In this document: piece by piece, positions 39,701 through 52,100 of the stretch | Layout: every line of letters starts with the position of its first letter | How positions within the stretch are numbered: position 1 is the stretch's first letter | Source: Apostichopus japonicus | Lineage: Eukaryota > Echinodermata > Holothuroidea > Aspidochirotida > Stichopodidae | Reading direction: 5' to 3' | Assembly (NCBI RefSeq): GCF_037975245.1 | Contig: NC_092562.1 | Location: 2,947,001 to 3,011,000 of the forward strand | Length of the DNA stretch: 64,000 bases | Notes under the pieces: generated by a model | Databases searched by the model: none | Told to the model about the DNA's origin: nothing | Seen by the model: only the letters and a program-made list of their open reading frames with translations | Translations under genes and position numbers: made by a program

Positions 39701-40633
39701 TTTATTACATAAATTACAGCATGCATTGCTGTCTGTTTTACCATTTCTGAATGTAAAGCTGCTGCTGGATAGCTAAATTTCTGGTACCAGTTGAAGTTTG
39801 AGGTTGTTTGTACCATTCTATTTCACTCTAGGGTCAACAAGAAGAGGGAGTATAAGAATTCCAAGTTTGGGTTTGGTGGAAAGACCAGAAGAATGAAATT
39901 TAATGACAAAGATAGCCACGGTGCAGAGGAAGACGGGTTCGATGCCAGACGGAATCAACAAAGTTTCTCCAAGCAGAGGGTGAGAAAATGAACCGTAGAG
40001 CCATGATTCCAAAACAATGAACGCAACCCATAAATGAGTCACTAAGCTTTTAAAAAGGGGGGGGGGGGGAAATGTGTCCAATGGAAATCTGAGAGTAAAA
40101 ACTTCCCCCTTGTTAAATGGTGAAAATTTGATAACTTTTGATAAATATATGTGTGCTGTAGTTTACTAACTTTTGGTGAATGCAAAATCCATAATCATTC
40201 AATGTGTACATTTTTATTATCAGTCACAAGAAAGCATATACTGGGCAAGGTTTGGTCCTCAGAAGATTAGGGGATTGTTGCCAGCATAGATTGGGGAATC
40301 CCAATATGGGTCACCAAGGGAAATAGTTTTGAGAAGTAGAGGAAGGTATCCTTGGTTAAGCGCAGTAGAGTTTCCCTTGGCAAAAAAAAGGTAAAATGAG
40401 TCTTTTCAGATAAGAGGCAGCAGGGCTTGCATCTGAAATGTGTAACGTCTTTCGAGTATTAATATATCTCTTTCTCCTCCTCTCAGATGAAGAAAGGAGG
40501 TTTCAAGAAAGGAAAGGGAGGAGGTTTCAAGAAAGGACAGGGCACGGCTGCCGGCGGGATCAAGAAGCCAGGAATGAAGAAAGGGAGACCGGGAAAGAAC
40601 AAGAGAAAGACGATGAAGTCAAGGAGGAAGTGA
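33339..40633 (+). CDS. EBNA1BP2: rRNA-processing protein EBP2 (EBNA1BP2), 9 coding exons
   Basis: Exons: 33339-33443, 35293-35376, 36344-36501, 37242-37365, 37565-37654, 38572-38653, 38872-38971, 39832-39979, 40487-40633 (stop TGA). They total 1038 nt, or 345 residues; human EBP2 is 306. All introns are GT-AG with consistent phases. Seen: an acidic Glu/Ser N-terminus; the EBP2 core with LQDAFADGLLQPGLN, DWIERLDVT, FYRQAQAAALETLPKL, DYFAEMAKSD and KFGFGGK; a predicted coiled, Lys-rich middle; and a Gly-Phe-Lys repeat tail (GGFKKGKGGGFKKG). Known: EBP2 is a nucleolar 60S assembly factor required for pre-27S rRNA processing in yeast. The start at 33339 is preferred over an in-frame ATG at 33249, because the family starts with a short acidic leader directly before the LQDAF motif. 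Introns 2 and 3 carry a TTAA MITE and a SINE fragment with a (TA)n tract. A polyadenylation signal candidate AATAAA lies at 41555-41560. Confidence 0.94.
34093..34172. repeat. Short tandem repeat in EBNA1BP2 intron 1
   Basis: Four imperfect copies of a unit around GGTTGGGCGAAATGACCA, spaced about 23 bp. Confidence 0.75.
35873..36242 (+). mobile_element. TTAA-flanked MITE in EBNA1BP2 intron 2
   Basis: A 370-bp element between TTAA copies at 35869-35872 and 36243-36246. Its ends form imperfect inverted repeats (AGGCATTGAAGGCTCGC and the complement of AGGGTGTGAAGACTCGC). Its right half matches both arms of the element at 1427-1991. It lies about 100 bp before EBNA1BP2 exon 3. Confidence 0.8.
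36593..36682 (-). mobile_element. Second SINE-like family fragment in EBNA1BP2 intron 3
   Basis: Shares GAGTTGGAAAATCAAGAAC and AGCCTCCACCG with 18922-19030. On the minus strand it has the B-box-like GGTTCGAATCCCGG. It lies between two (TA)n tracts. Confidence 0.65.
36682..36732. repeat. (TA)n microsatellite, EBNA1BP2 intron 3
   Basis: About 25 TA dinucleotides, directly after the SINE-like fragment. Confidence 0.95.
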
Positions 40634-43110
40634 TGTCACCCGTTCCTAGGAGGCCACGGGCGACCATACGGACGGACAGACAAACAGACAAGTAAATGAC
40701 AACGAGAGACACATCTCTGTGGAATTTGGTGGACGGATGGACGCATAAGTCAAGTCACCATATGGGTGTCCCCGATCGTCATGTGGTCTCATGTTCCATA
40801 TTCTGATATCTGGTACTGTATATCAGTGGTGAAAAAGAAGTGATTGTTGTACTTCTGTGGGAACCAGTGACTAGAAAATTAATAAGGGTTAAAGGCTAAC
40901 CAGTTGATAACCCTGCTGGAGATCTGCATTAAGATTTGTGTGACAAACTTCTGTTGTTCATGAATACTGGATTATGATTATTTCTATGAGGAGTAATATG
41001 AATTCTGGAAATGGTGTAATAGTGTCTTTACTTGGATATTAAATTGATAACATGCCACTAGTTTGGGTTGCCATGTGAACGTTTGTGATATACCTCCTGC
41101 TCTCACCGCAGATGAAAGAAAAAGTCAAGTTTCTTGCATTTTTGTGCCAGTAGGTTATGGGAGATGCAATCACTGTGAGAAAACTGAGATGAAAGCCAAA
41201 CTGATTTCAGTAAATATTAAATGCTCCGGATCATATCTTTGTAGGGTCTTGTCAACAGTAATAACTGCTCAAATTAGACTTTACAAACCACTTCAACTGT
41301 ATGATTTAATATTATTGTTCATTTGTACAATAGATACATTTTTACACTCTTGTGATTGGATGATTTTTGTTTGTTTTGGATGAGAACAGTTGAAAGTGCA
41401 TCATGTTTTATCTCAAGCACTTCTACTTGCACAGAGTTTATGATTGGGCAGAATTGATGAGGCAAAATGTTGCAATTCTTTACCCTGATATAGGTCTTTG
41501 AAAAAGTATAAAAGTAAATTAAAAGCAAGTAATTCTTTCCTTTCATCATATTAGAATAAAGTTGGTAATTGACTAAATTAAGCCTTAAACGAAGACTTAG
41601 TTATGTGAAATGTAAATAGATGAGGAATGGCTATTGAACCCACTGGCGGCACATAGGAAATGGCAAAATGCAATGGTTTTTAAATGACCCTAATTCAGTA
41701 TCAATGAGAGAATGTGTTAAAGCCATATAACAGAAATATGTAATAAGGAAGACAGACCCATTCATTAAACATCTCTCTTTGTTTGAAATGAAGAAAGTCT
41801 GTTTGTAAAGCTCTCTTAAAGGTTTTATTATGTTGGAAAGGAAAGAGTGTGGTCTTGGACAGTTACTGGCTTGATAGGACCTTAACCTCTTCCCCCCCCC
41901 CCCCACAAAAAAAAATGTCATAGTACACATAACCAACCTGCGTTTCAGAGGGCGTACTTCTAGAATTCAATATGTCAAGAAAAAAAATGATCTCTTTTAA
42001 AAGCTAAGAATATCAACCTTATCCTGTTATTTACATTTATTTCTTTTATTCTTCTGTTTACAAAAAACTTAAAGAAAAAAGAAAGAAAATTGTCAAGTCT
42101 TGTTTTTTGTTTTTCTGAATTAAAAGTAAACATGTTTTTAGCCAATTAGTGTAACTTTTAAAGTAACAGTTAAAAAAAGTAGTCCATACCCCAGAAACAA
42201 AGATGCTGTATTACTGTTATCAACTATGTAAATATCATTGAACCAACTCATCATTGGTAAAATACTAAAATTCCTGTTCAAATAATCAATACAAGTTTGG
42301 GTTAAGTTAGCACACCTTTTGTGATATCTGTCAGAGCTCAAAGTAGCCATTTTTTATGCTGTAGGTTTCACTGAATGGAGTTCTAAAGAAATCAACTATT
42401 TCTTTTATCTCTCAAAAAAACTTGACAAACTTTTACAAAACTATTAAAAAAAACTCATGGCAGTTACATTGAGCAGAACAGGTACAGAGAAAAGTTCTTA
42501 ACGGATGGCTGTTACTTGTACATTTATTATAAAAGTAAGTTGGCCTGACGTACATTTCATAAGACAAATTGACCTAACCAATAAAATAATAGACTTGTTT
42601 CAAGTTTCAGTTGTTAATTCATTCACAATAAAACAAATTAAAATATTGTCTATCACCCCGCCACTCAAAATAGTAATTATTAATACCACCACGTGATCTG
42701 TCGTCCTTTAAACCGTCGAACTGTTCCTTTCCAAGATGTACTGAAATGAACTAGCAAGAACTTATCAGTTCAATTTCATGTGCTTTTTTATTTCATCACT
42801 CATTCACTCAAAATCTAGAAAATGTAACATATTGGTTTTGTAACAATGCAGTGAAGCTCAACTGTTTCTCTAAACTCAACATAAACTTGACCCATCCATG
42901 ACGACAAACACTTGTCACAAAATGAAACGTCTCTTCCAAGTATCCAAATAATCAAAGCTGGAACAAAGGCCAGTTTTACTTTCAGTCGTAATCAAATCTT
43001 CAGAAAGGCACACGTCCTTTAGTACTGACTCAGTTGTAAAAGTGTCTTTGATCTGCTGGTAACATCAACGCACATCTTCACAAAGTTTCTTGTTCTCTTT
43101 TAATTATATA
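40634..43110. other. Convergent 3' UTRs of EBNA1BP2 and CFAP144
   Basis: 2.5 kb without a coding exon. AATAAA at 41555-41560 (plus) and TTTATT at 42787-42792 (minus) are the best polyadenylation candidates. Open frames inside show no family features. Confidence 0.5.
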
Positions 43111-45184
43111 TTACTGCAGATTTTCTTGTTGTTCCTTCTGTCGCCAAGCTGCGTCCATGTATTTTGTAATCTCGGTGTTTTTACGAGGGTGCATTAATCT
43201 CCTGTCACTTCTATCTTGTGGTAACTGTTCAAAATGAGGGGAGAAAAAAAAAGAAGTTTTAGAAACTTTCTCTTGAGACAATATCCCAATCAAATATGTC
43301 TTAACCACAGATATTGTCTACTAATGGTACTTTAATTATGATAATGGTAACAAAAGTCAAGTTTACAGCAAATTTAAAATTGTTTACTTATTATCTTTCT
43401 AGTCATCCATTGTCCTTAATTTGTACTCTTTGTCTTTTACAAGGGTTTGATTGTTAGAAAATGTGACACTTATTTGTAGGGTAGAAACTCAGAACTTACT
43501 AACAAATTTGAGATGAAACTAGATTTTCCGTGTATTCTGTACCACAATTCCAATATTTGAATGTTTTCAACAAATGGGTACTTGTATGACCAAAAAGTGG
43601 ATTGGTGTATGATCCCCTTCCCCCCCCCCCCCCCTCTCCACTGATTCTGTGCCCTTGGTAAAGACTACAAAACTTATATTGACAACTTTATATATATACT
43701 TCAATAGTCTTCGGTGTTCAGATATGCCAGTTTTACACTGTATGTGATCTAACTTATGTATACCACAGACTAAAGCTTTGGGTACAAGTCACTACAAGAA
43801 AGAAACTGAAATTATTCAAACAAGTTAATGACTTACCAAAGGTTTATTAAACCAGCCAACTTCCTGGGCTTCTGTTTGTGGAAATTCATATTTCTTTTCA
43901 GGCTCTTGGTAAGATCTCTTGATTATTTCCAGGAAATATTCTTGAAAAAGAATGAAAAGGAAAAGAACTTTTAGGACAATCTTGTTACAAAAATCTATCA
44001 AAGCATTGAATTTTGCTAAGATGTAAGACTACTGATAGAGAAAAAAAAAACAATTCATTTCCATTGGCATTTGTAAAACATTTGTCTGAACTTTATGTTT
44101 CCCGCAGTTTCTTTAGTTTTAAACCGTTTTAGAGTCCTGAGTGAATTTGATGATGATACTTCATGACCACAATAATGAGGGCACCCACTGCAACTCGAAT
44201 AAAGGTGCATGATAGTTGTTGCCTTTAGTAACAGACAATCTTGACCGGCAACACTAATAGTGAAAGGGGTTTAATACAGATGGCAATTTGTAGTAGTCCC
44301 TTTGACATGATCACTTAAATTTAACCATATATAATAAGAGCTTAAAAAAAATAGACTTTCAGTAGTCAATATATACTTTACAATCAGAGAATTAAATACA
44401 AAAGAGTAGTAAACATTTCTAAAGCTTACCATCTTCTTCTCCTTCATCAGAGTCGTGCTGTGAGTTGGGTTTCCCTGTTAATGTGTACACTAAATGGAAA
44501 AGAAAAAAAAAAGTTGAACATTTGCATTTGAAAAGTCAACTTGTAACCACTTGTTTTCAAATGCAATTTTTGTCTACACAGCCACAGAAATCACACCCAA
44601 AGAAGGGAACAGTAAAAAAAAAAAGTAACATCATTTGAGTTTGTATTGTGAGGAACTTTCATGAATGACACCATCCATTCAGTGGTATTACACAGCATTT
44701 TTAATCCATGTGGGATGTTACATAGAAAATGTGTTGCTTTGACTTGAGATCTCTACAAGTATACAGTAGGTCGAACCTCATACTGTCATAGCAGTGAAGT
44801 CTGATGAATCCATCTATGAAATTGTGTAGGATATATGAAATATGTGAACTAACCCACAGAGTAGCATTAATGGGATTGTCTGCAAATACCATCTTATATG
44901 AAGATTTATTGCTACAAACACCTTTAGGCCTAGATCAATTCACTTGGACAAAATCAGAGAAAATAAAGTGTAGGCCTAGGCATAACATTATATATTATTA
45001 TTAGGCCTACCCAGTGAAGTCTAATATAACTAAACTTACTTTTCTTAAAAGGATTGACACCATAGTTTGTATAAAGTCTTTGGCATTGATTTTCCTTCTT
45101 GATGGTTTCACATAGGATAGCATTTTGATGAACTATATTCACTGGCTCCTTTTCGCCTTTGGTGTTTGCTGCCGGTGTTGCCAT
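43111..45184 (-). CDS. CFAP144: Cilia- and flagella-associated protein 144 (FAM183 family), 4 exons
   Basis: Exons in transcript order: 45184-45040, 44489-44430, 43940-43837, 43224-43111 (stop TAA). They total 423 nt, or 140 residues; human FAM183A is about 134. All junctions are GT-AG, phases 1, 1 and 0. Seen: family motifs NPFKK.YTLTGKPN, a Glu/Asp stretch, YEFPQTEAQEVGWFNKPL, then DRSDRRLMHPRKNTEITKYM and DAAWRQKEQQENL at the C-terminus. These match FAM183/CFAP144 in order and spacing. Known: this small protein is a ciliary axoneme component expressed in motile-cilia cells. The start at 45184 is chosen for length; the frame stays open upstream to an ATG at 45307, which would add 41 unconserved residues. 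The gene is convergent with EBNA1BP2 and divergent from FZR1, with an RFX-type X-box about 300 bp upstream. Candidate minus-strand AATAAA at 42787-42792. Confidence 0.9.
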
Positions 45185-46145
45185 TCTTGATTTAATATTA
45201 GGATAGGAAGTTAGGCTACTGTACACAAGGTGTGACTGGGGTGAATTGTTTTTGCCGGTAAAATGAGAAAATAAAGTTGAACGAACAGGAATTTCAAAAC
45301 TTCTCACGATGCACGATGACTGCGAAAGTGAAAATCACAATGGAATAAGTGACTGAATTGGAATGTCAACGAGGAAATTTGTCTTAGCTTTGATCATTTG
45401 TGGTCTATGCCTACGAAGTTTGTGAATGGGGTCTGAACAGTGCTATCTTCTGCGCAAAAATAATTACTTCCGTAAGCATTTGTATCATCACCATAGCAAC
45501 AAGTTGTCCATCTTATTTTTAGTTTCTTTCATAGCGCCCTCTAACCAATACTAACGATGTATGCTCTTCGTGTTTTGCAAGACCGCCATCGTAAACAATT
45601 TTGATTATTTTAAGACATTTGTTATTCGTAGGTAAACAATGGTACCGAACATGTCCTGGCATGTACAGTGATTTCGCTAGCGTAACGGACTATTCATGAC
45701 AGAAGATCCGGTAGAAGGTAAAATTATAAATATTTCAAAATTACCGTTGGTTGCAATTCATACAAGCCAAGGAAAACCTCTGAGTTTAAGGTAATTTTGT
45801 TAACTTATCGCATTGGCCTAGCGTAAGCGTTAGGCCCATTGCTAAGGCGTAATGTTTCGGCGTTTACAGTTAACATTAGGCTAGGCCTACCCAACCTAGC
45901 TCAGGCGTTGGCTAACGTAATGCTAGACTAACGCAAGTAGTTTTACAAGTTTGCTATGATTGATTACATGGATTAAGTCAGTTAATTGACTTTGCTCTCC
46001 TTTTTTTCACATTTCTCTCTACAGAATCAAGGGGAGCTTTCTACACTTTGCTTTGAGGAATTACTTTCTCAAGTAATAATGGTGTAGGCGAGGACATCAA
46101 CAAAGGTTTTCTTCACTATCACCACAGTTATCCTGCAAATACAAG
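45185..46145. promoter_or_regulatory. Divergent intergenic region CFAP144/FZR1 with FZR1 5' UTR intron
   Basis: 961 bp between start codons. A likely non-coding FZR1 exon ends at 45717 (GAAG|GTAAAA) and rejoins at 46025 after a pyrimidine tract and CTACAG. The X-box at 45487-45500 lies between the two genes. Confidence 0.6.
45487..45500. promoter_or_regulatory. RFX-type X-box near CFAP144
   Basis: The minus strand reads GTTGCTATGGTGAT, close to the X-box consensus of two RFX half-sites (GTTGCC AT GGCAAC). It lies about 300 bp upstream of the CFAP144 start, in the gap shared with FZR1. RFX factors drive ciliary genes in animals. Similar 14-mers occur at 18889-18902 and near 53947, so the location carries the weight. 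Confidence 0.45.
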
Positions 46146-49100
46146 ATGGACCAAGAATTTGAAAAAAGGCTCTTAAGGCAGCTGAATGGACAAAGCCCAG
46201 TTGGTTCTACAGTTGTTAAGGTACTAATAGTGTATTTCTTGGCACAATTAATAATAAAAACCGAACTACCTTGATACAGATAGAAATATGAAGATACTGA
46301 TGATTGGGTTCCAGTGCCAAATGCTATAGGTACATACCGCCATACCATTACGCCATAGGTATCGAACCTTTCCTTGAAACCTAATGGTGGAAAGGTACAT
46401 TTTAGGAATGGATTTAACACAGGAATGTATCGTTGAAACTTTTTTGTCTTCATATGTGACAGATTGCTGGATAGACTGAATTATCAAGAGTGGGGAATTG
46501 ATACACAGTCTTTAATGTACATGTTAATTGAATAGTTTTAATTGTAAGTTCGTAAGAGTCGATACACTGTCCTCAAATATATAACATAGTTGGTTAAATA
46601 AATCAAATTAATAAACCGATTCCGATTGCTGATCTAAATGAACAATTTTTTGGATCTTGCGGGCCTAGGAAGTGTGAAGCGAAGCAATAAACAGTACATA
46701 TAGGCCAAGGCCTACAGTGCACCCACAATAATTTGCTCTTTCTGCCATACAAAAGTGCATTACCGCCATCGGAGTAACATGGGGGAATGGTACTTTTTCT
46801 TTGGCGGACAGAGCACATTTTCTATGGCGGAATGTACCGATGGCGGAATGACACAGCCCACTGATCAGTGTATTCCTTAGGCATATGATGGTGTTAAATT
46901 CAAACTGAGTTTTTGCTTCATACCTGTTTTAAAAGGGAGGTGAAAAAACCTGCAATTTTATTGATCAACAATAAACCAAACCAATGAAAGTCTATGAACC
47001 AATCAAATTCAGTAGGCTGAATTGGTCATAAAATTCATTTAGTTTAACTCAGATCTGAAGGTGAGTTTTTCCTTTTTCATGTAGCCAAAGGTATGACATA
47101 GCACAGCAATTATCTAAGAAACTTGAAAATCACATCTACAATATAAGAAAAGGCCTGAATAAAAAGTGACCTGTAGTACAGTCACAGAAATTAAAGAGGA
47201 GGAACTAATAAATGGAATCGACTGGTAGCCAGTGAAGCTGGGTTAGTTTGCAGTCTGAGGTTTAAATGAAAAGCCTTCCTATTACAGTAGTTACTTGTAC
47301 AGTTAAATTCCGAATGTGCTGTACAGCTTTATTGGAATAAAAATGCTGGAGTCAAATCTTACTCCAAGATTTGTGATTTATAGGAGTTGCAATTGACACT
47401 TTCATGCAGATACTGGAACACCATTGAAACTTGTCTCTTTTGTTTTAAGTATTAATGAAAATTATTTTGAACCTGTTTGTTCCTTTTCAAATGTTTCTGT
47501 TTGAAGTGAATATTAATACTTAAACAACTTGTATAGCGCAATATGCAAACGCTTCAAAGTGCGTTACTGGGAAAACCCCTTAAAACAGCAAAAAAACAAT
47601 TAAATTAACAAAAATACAAATCTTAATATAAAAAAGTTTAAAACAGTAAACAAAAACAAAAATTTAAAACAGTTTAAAATTTTTTTTTTTTTTTTAAAGT
47701 TTATCAAAAAAATACAATTTAAAACAGATATAAAAAAAAATTCAGTTTAAAACGATACATTGTGTAGTATGCAATACAATCTTTATTGGTCCCATTAACT
47801 ATCATATTTACTGGTTCTTGAAGTGAAAGTTTGTTTGAGCTGGTGATAAATCTTTGATCTTTATTTTGTAGACCATGACACCTGGCAAGGCAGCATCTCC
47901 TTGCAAAGAACAATACGGAGATCGCTTTATACCAAGCCGAGCTGGTTCCTCTTGGCATACCAAGTTTGATTCTCCCACCAAGAAGGAAGATGTGAGCAGC
48001 TCGGCTACAAAGAAGGAGAGAGAAGGAGCAGAAACAGGAGAAGGTACATTATATATTATCTAAATTTACATTTTAAATTTATTATTGTCGTATTGCTGTC
48101 ATATTGTTTAAGTTTACATTACATATTCTAAAGATATGCTGGCCTATCAAACGGTACACTTCAATCAAATTGATGATCTCTACCTTGGAAAGTTCTAAGA
48201 AGTTATTTCCCACGTGAGTGTTACAGTTGTACTGTACGTCTCTATGTTTAAAAGAAATGCTGGTCTACCACCCCATAGAATGTTAAATTGATAGACTGTA
48301 CCTTGGAAGTTACCGCCCACATTGGTCTACAGTTTACATTACAATTTTGTTAATAGATATGCTAGCCTTTTCATTCCTCAATGCAATCAAATTGATCAAC
48401 TGTGCCTTGGAAGTTATCGCCCACATTGGTATACAGCTTACATTACAAATTCTGTTAATAGATATACTGGCCTTTTCATTCCTCAATGCAATCAATGCGT
48501 TTTAAGTTATGGCCAACATTGGTCGACAGTTTACATTACAAATTCTGTTAAAAGATATACTGGCCATTTCTTTCCTCAATGCAATCGAATTGATCGTCTG
48601 TGTGTGGGAAGTAATCGCCAACATTGGTCTACAGTTTACATTAAAATTTCTGTTAATAGATATGCTGGCCTTATCATTCCTCAAAGCAATTAAATTGGTT
48701 GTCTGTACATTGTAAGTTATCGCCCACATTATTTCTCTATGTCTGTAGATATGCTGGCCTATCACTGCTTACTACAGAATGAACTATTAGGTGCTGAAAT
48801 ATCCACCGTCAAGGATCCCCAGTGTGAAGACAGACGTATGGTCAGCCTACAGAAAGCCAAGCGGAATCTCTTCACCTATAGTGTGAAGACCCAACGTCCA
48901 TCTCTAGCAATAGGGCAAGACCAAGAACCATATTCGTTATCACCAGTGGGGAAGGACAGGTGAGTCATTCATTGATGAAAGAGTAACCACTTGGTAACCA
49001 CTAACCACTTTCTTAAAGTATTGTGCTAAGACTTTTAAGTTGGACTGTAAGAGCATTACTGATAAGATTAACGGTGCAGCTAAAAGTGAATTTATTAGAA

Positions 49101-52100
49101 TCACCAGGAATATTGATAAGGATAGTAAACACCCTCTTAATAAAGAACTCAACTCTCTTTGTCTACAAACTAACTATAATTTACAAAATCGTGCAATAAA
49201 ACCAAAATATAGGGTTCAAATTTTCAAAAGTTCATATTTATACAGAGCATCTATTTTTATTCAAAATGGAATATTAAAGTACATTTCCAATCTGACCCAT
49301 TGCAGCCAAAAATTGTTGCGGTCTCCACGGAAGCCGATGAGAAAGATATCCAAGATACCGTTCAAAGTCCTGGATGCCCCCGAACTCCAAGACGATTTTT
49401 ACTTGAACCTGGTCGACTGGTCGTCGACAAATATACTCAGCGTCGGTCTGGGTACTTGTGTGTACCTCTGGAGTGCTTGTACCAGTCATGTGAGTAAACA
49501 TGTATCAGTGTATAGTCATGTGCTTTGTATACTCAGCGTTGGTCCGGGTACCTGTGTATGTCTCTGGGGTTTCTTTGTACCCATCATTCAATAAATTACA
49601 ACAGTTCTGTTCTCAGTGGCAGCCCCTCAACATGCACTGTGATCGCTGGACTGCTTGCAGCGTTTTACACACTGTGTGATTGTCAATTATACTGTCAGTA
49701 AACCCACTAATCTCAGATATTTTTGAGATCCCACATTCACAATGCTTTGGCTATATATACAGCTTTATTCATTGGTTTTAATTTATTTTTGCGTCTCCAC
49801 CAGGTGACCAGACTCTGCGACCTCGCTGTCGATAACGATTCAGTCACATCCGTAGCTTGGAATGAGAGGGCAAGTATTCTTGTTAAAGTGTCAAGTAGCA
49901 AGGAGAGTAGTACTACCCAATACAACGTAGACAAGTGGTGATTTATATGTGCTGAAATAACTCTATCCAATTCTATGCCATGCTGTGTCAGTGTTGGTCT
50001 TTTAAAACTATCAGGAAGTAAGAAGAGTACCACGTACAATGACAAGTGATTTTTAAGCAGAAGTAACTCTATCCCATTCTATGCCATGATGTCAGTATAC
50101 AAGGTATACAGAGCAGCTGAAAGGTTGTTATTTGGGTCATGTAAGAAGTATTTAAAAATGCCTTGTTGATGGGGATCAATTTGTCAATTGATAAAACAAA
50201 GTTAACAATGTGATTTCTCCTTGCCGTTGTGGTGAATTATGTTCTGAAAGTATTTATTGTGAAACAGAAAACAGTTGTTTGTACTTGGAGAGCATAATAT
50301 CCTTTAATGAATCAAGGTTAACTATAGACATTGAATATTTTACCTTAAGTGTGCATTAGTTCAGTGCAGGTTAGAATACATGCCGTACAGTACTGTACAG
50401 TATATCGCCTTATTAAAGAAGCAGTAACATCACAGCTTCCTGCATTACTGGTAACGTCTAATCAGCTTTGTGGCATTTTACAATTCCTCTTCCTGGGAAA
50501 ACATTAGAATTTTTTGGGTGGCCTCATAGGAATTGATGTTATTTCAATGTACTGTATCGACTTGTAACTTTGGACTGTTCTTTACGGTGCAGGGCCTCCA
50601 AGTCGCTGTGGGTACTCACAAAGGCTTAGTACAGATATGGGATGCCAGTTCCCAGAAGAAGTTGGTCACATTGGAAGGTCACTCAGCCAGAGTAGGTAGG
50701 TATCCATCTGACTCGAGATTAATTGTTGCATGTAATTTCTTGATTATCTTGAGTTTAATATTGAGAACACTTTAAGCAGTGTATCCACGTTAGTTCATAT
50801 CTTCAGACGGATGTATATGTGTGCTTACCGTGTGCACAGAGGCATACGTTGTAGCGTTGCATCTATATTGTCAGTAGTAAAACTCACTTATTGTTTAAGA
50901 GACATTCAAATATTCTTTCCCACACTAATAATAGTTTCCTATTTGTCATTAGCTTTGCCTTTACAAGTTAGGTAGCATATCATTAGTTTTGTTATTTGAA
51001 AGAGCTTTTAACACATGAAACAAGCAGGCTAACCTTATTATAATACACACTGGTATCCTGCGAAACTAAAAACTTTATGAACGATGGAAAAAATGTGAAA
51101 TGATTTAAAAGATTCATTTAGATCTTAATTATAATAAACACATTTCCAAAGTTACTAAATTCAGAAAAAAATAAATGGTGAGGTGTAGGAAGTGACCAAT
51201 GGTCAAAGACAAATATTTATTCCTTTTTTTTTTTTACATAATTCTTGTCATGAACCGAGAGCGACGTTGCATTTCAGTTAAAAGAGAGTTCTATAAGTGA
51301 CCAACCATAATTGTGGTCTATATATGTGACTACCTCTCTATAGGCGCTCTAGCTTGGAACGGTGACTCAATCTGCTCTGGAAGCAGGGACAGAATGATTC
51401 TTCAGAGGGACAGCCGTAGTGCCAGCCCATCCTCTGTCAGGAGTCTAACCGGTCATCGGCAAGAAGTCTGCGGCTTAAAATGGTCACCCGACCATCAATA
51501 TCTAGCATCTGGTGGTAATGACAATAAGGTAAGTTGTATCTGTGTTACGGCTCGGCTCCCCGGCATAGACAGGTCTCAGTAATTTTCAGAATTATGTAAC
51601 TGCCCTCCACACACCCCCCACCCACCCGCCCATCCCCGGTAAGATGGCATTTGATTGGATCAACACGCCTCAAAATTATCCTCGCTTTGTCTAGTCATCT
51701 TACCGTCTGAGACGAAACAGAAAAGGCGGAATTTGCTGTAATTGAAGAATAGTGATAGATGAACAAAATGGCTGGTTTCTTTCTTCTTTAAGGGGGGATC
51801 CTTTTGGGGTTTGTTAGTGTAGATTTTTCTTCTTCATTGTTGTAGGTATGTAAGCTCCATTTAGTGGAAAATCAATGAAGAGTCAGCTATGTCTTGAATA
51901 ATTCTAATGGTTAATATTCACATAATCCTTTGTTTATTGATTACTATTGAGTACTTTAATAGGTCAGTTGAAAACCACAAAAGTTTAGGACCTGTTTCTC
52001 GTGACTTGGTGTACGGTGTTAAAGAAACAGTCAGAATGTGGCTTTATTTGCCAAACTTACTTTCCAGCTATTTTACTAGTGAGCTGTTGCTTTTACATTA

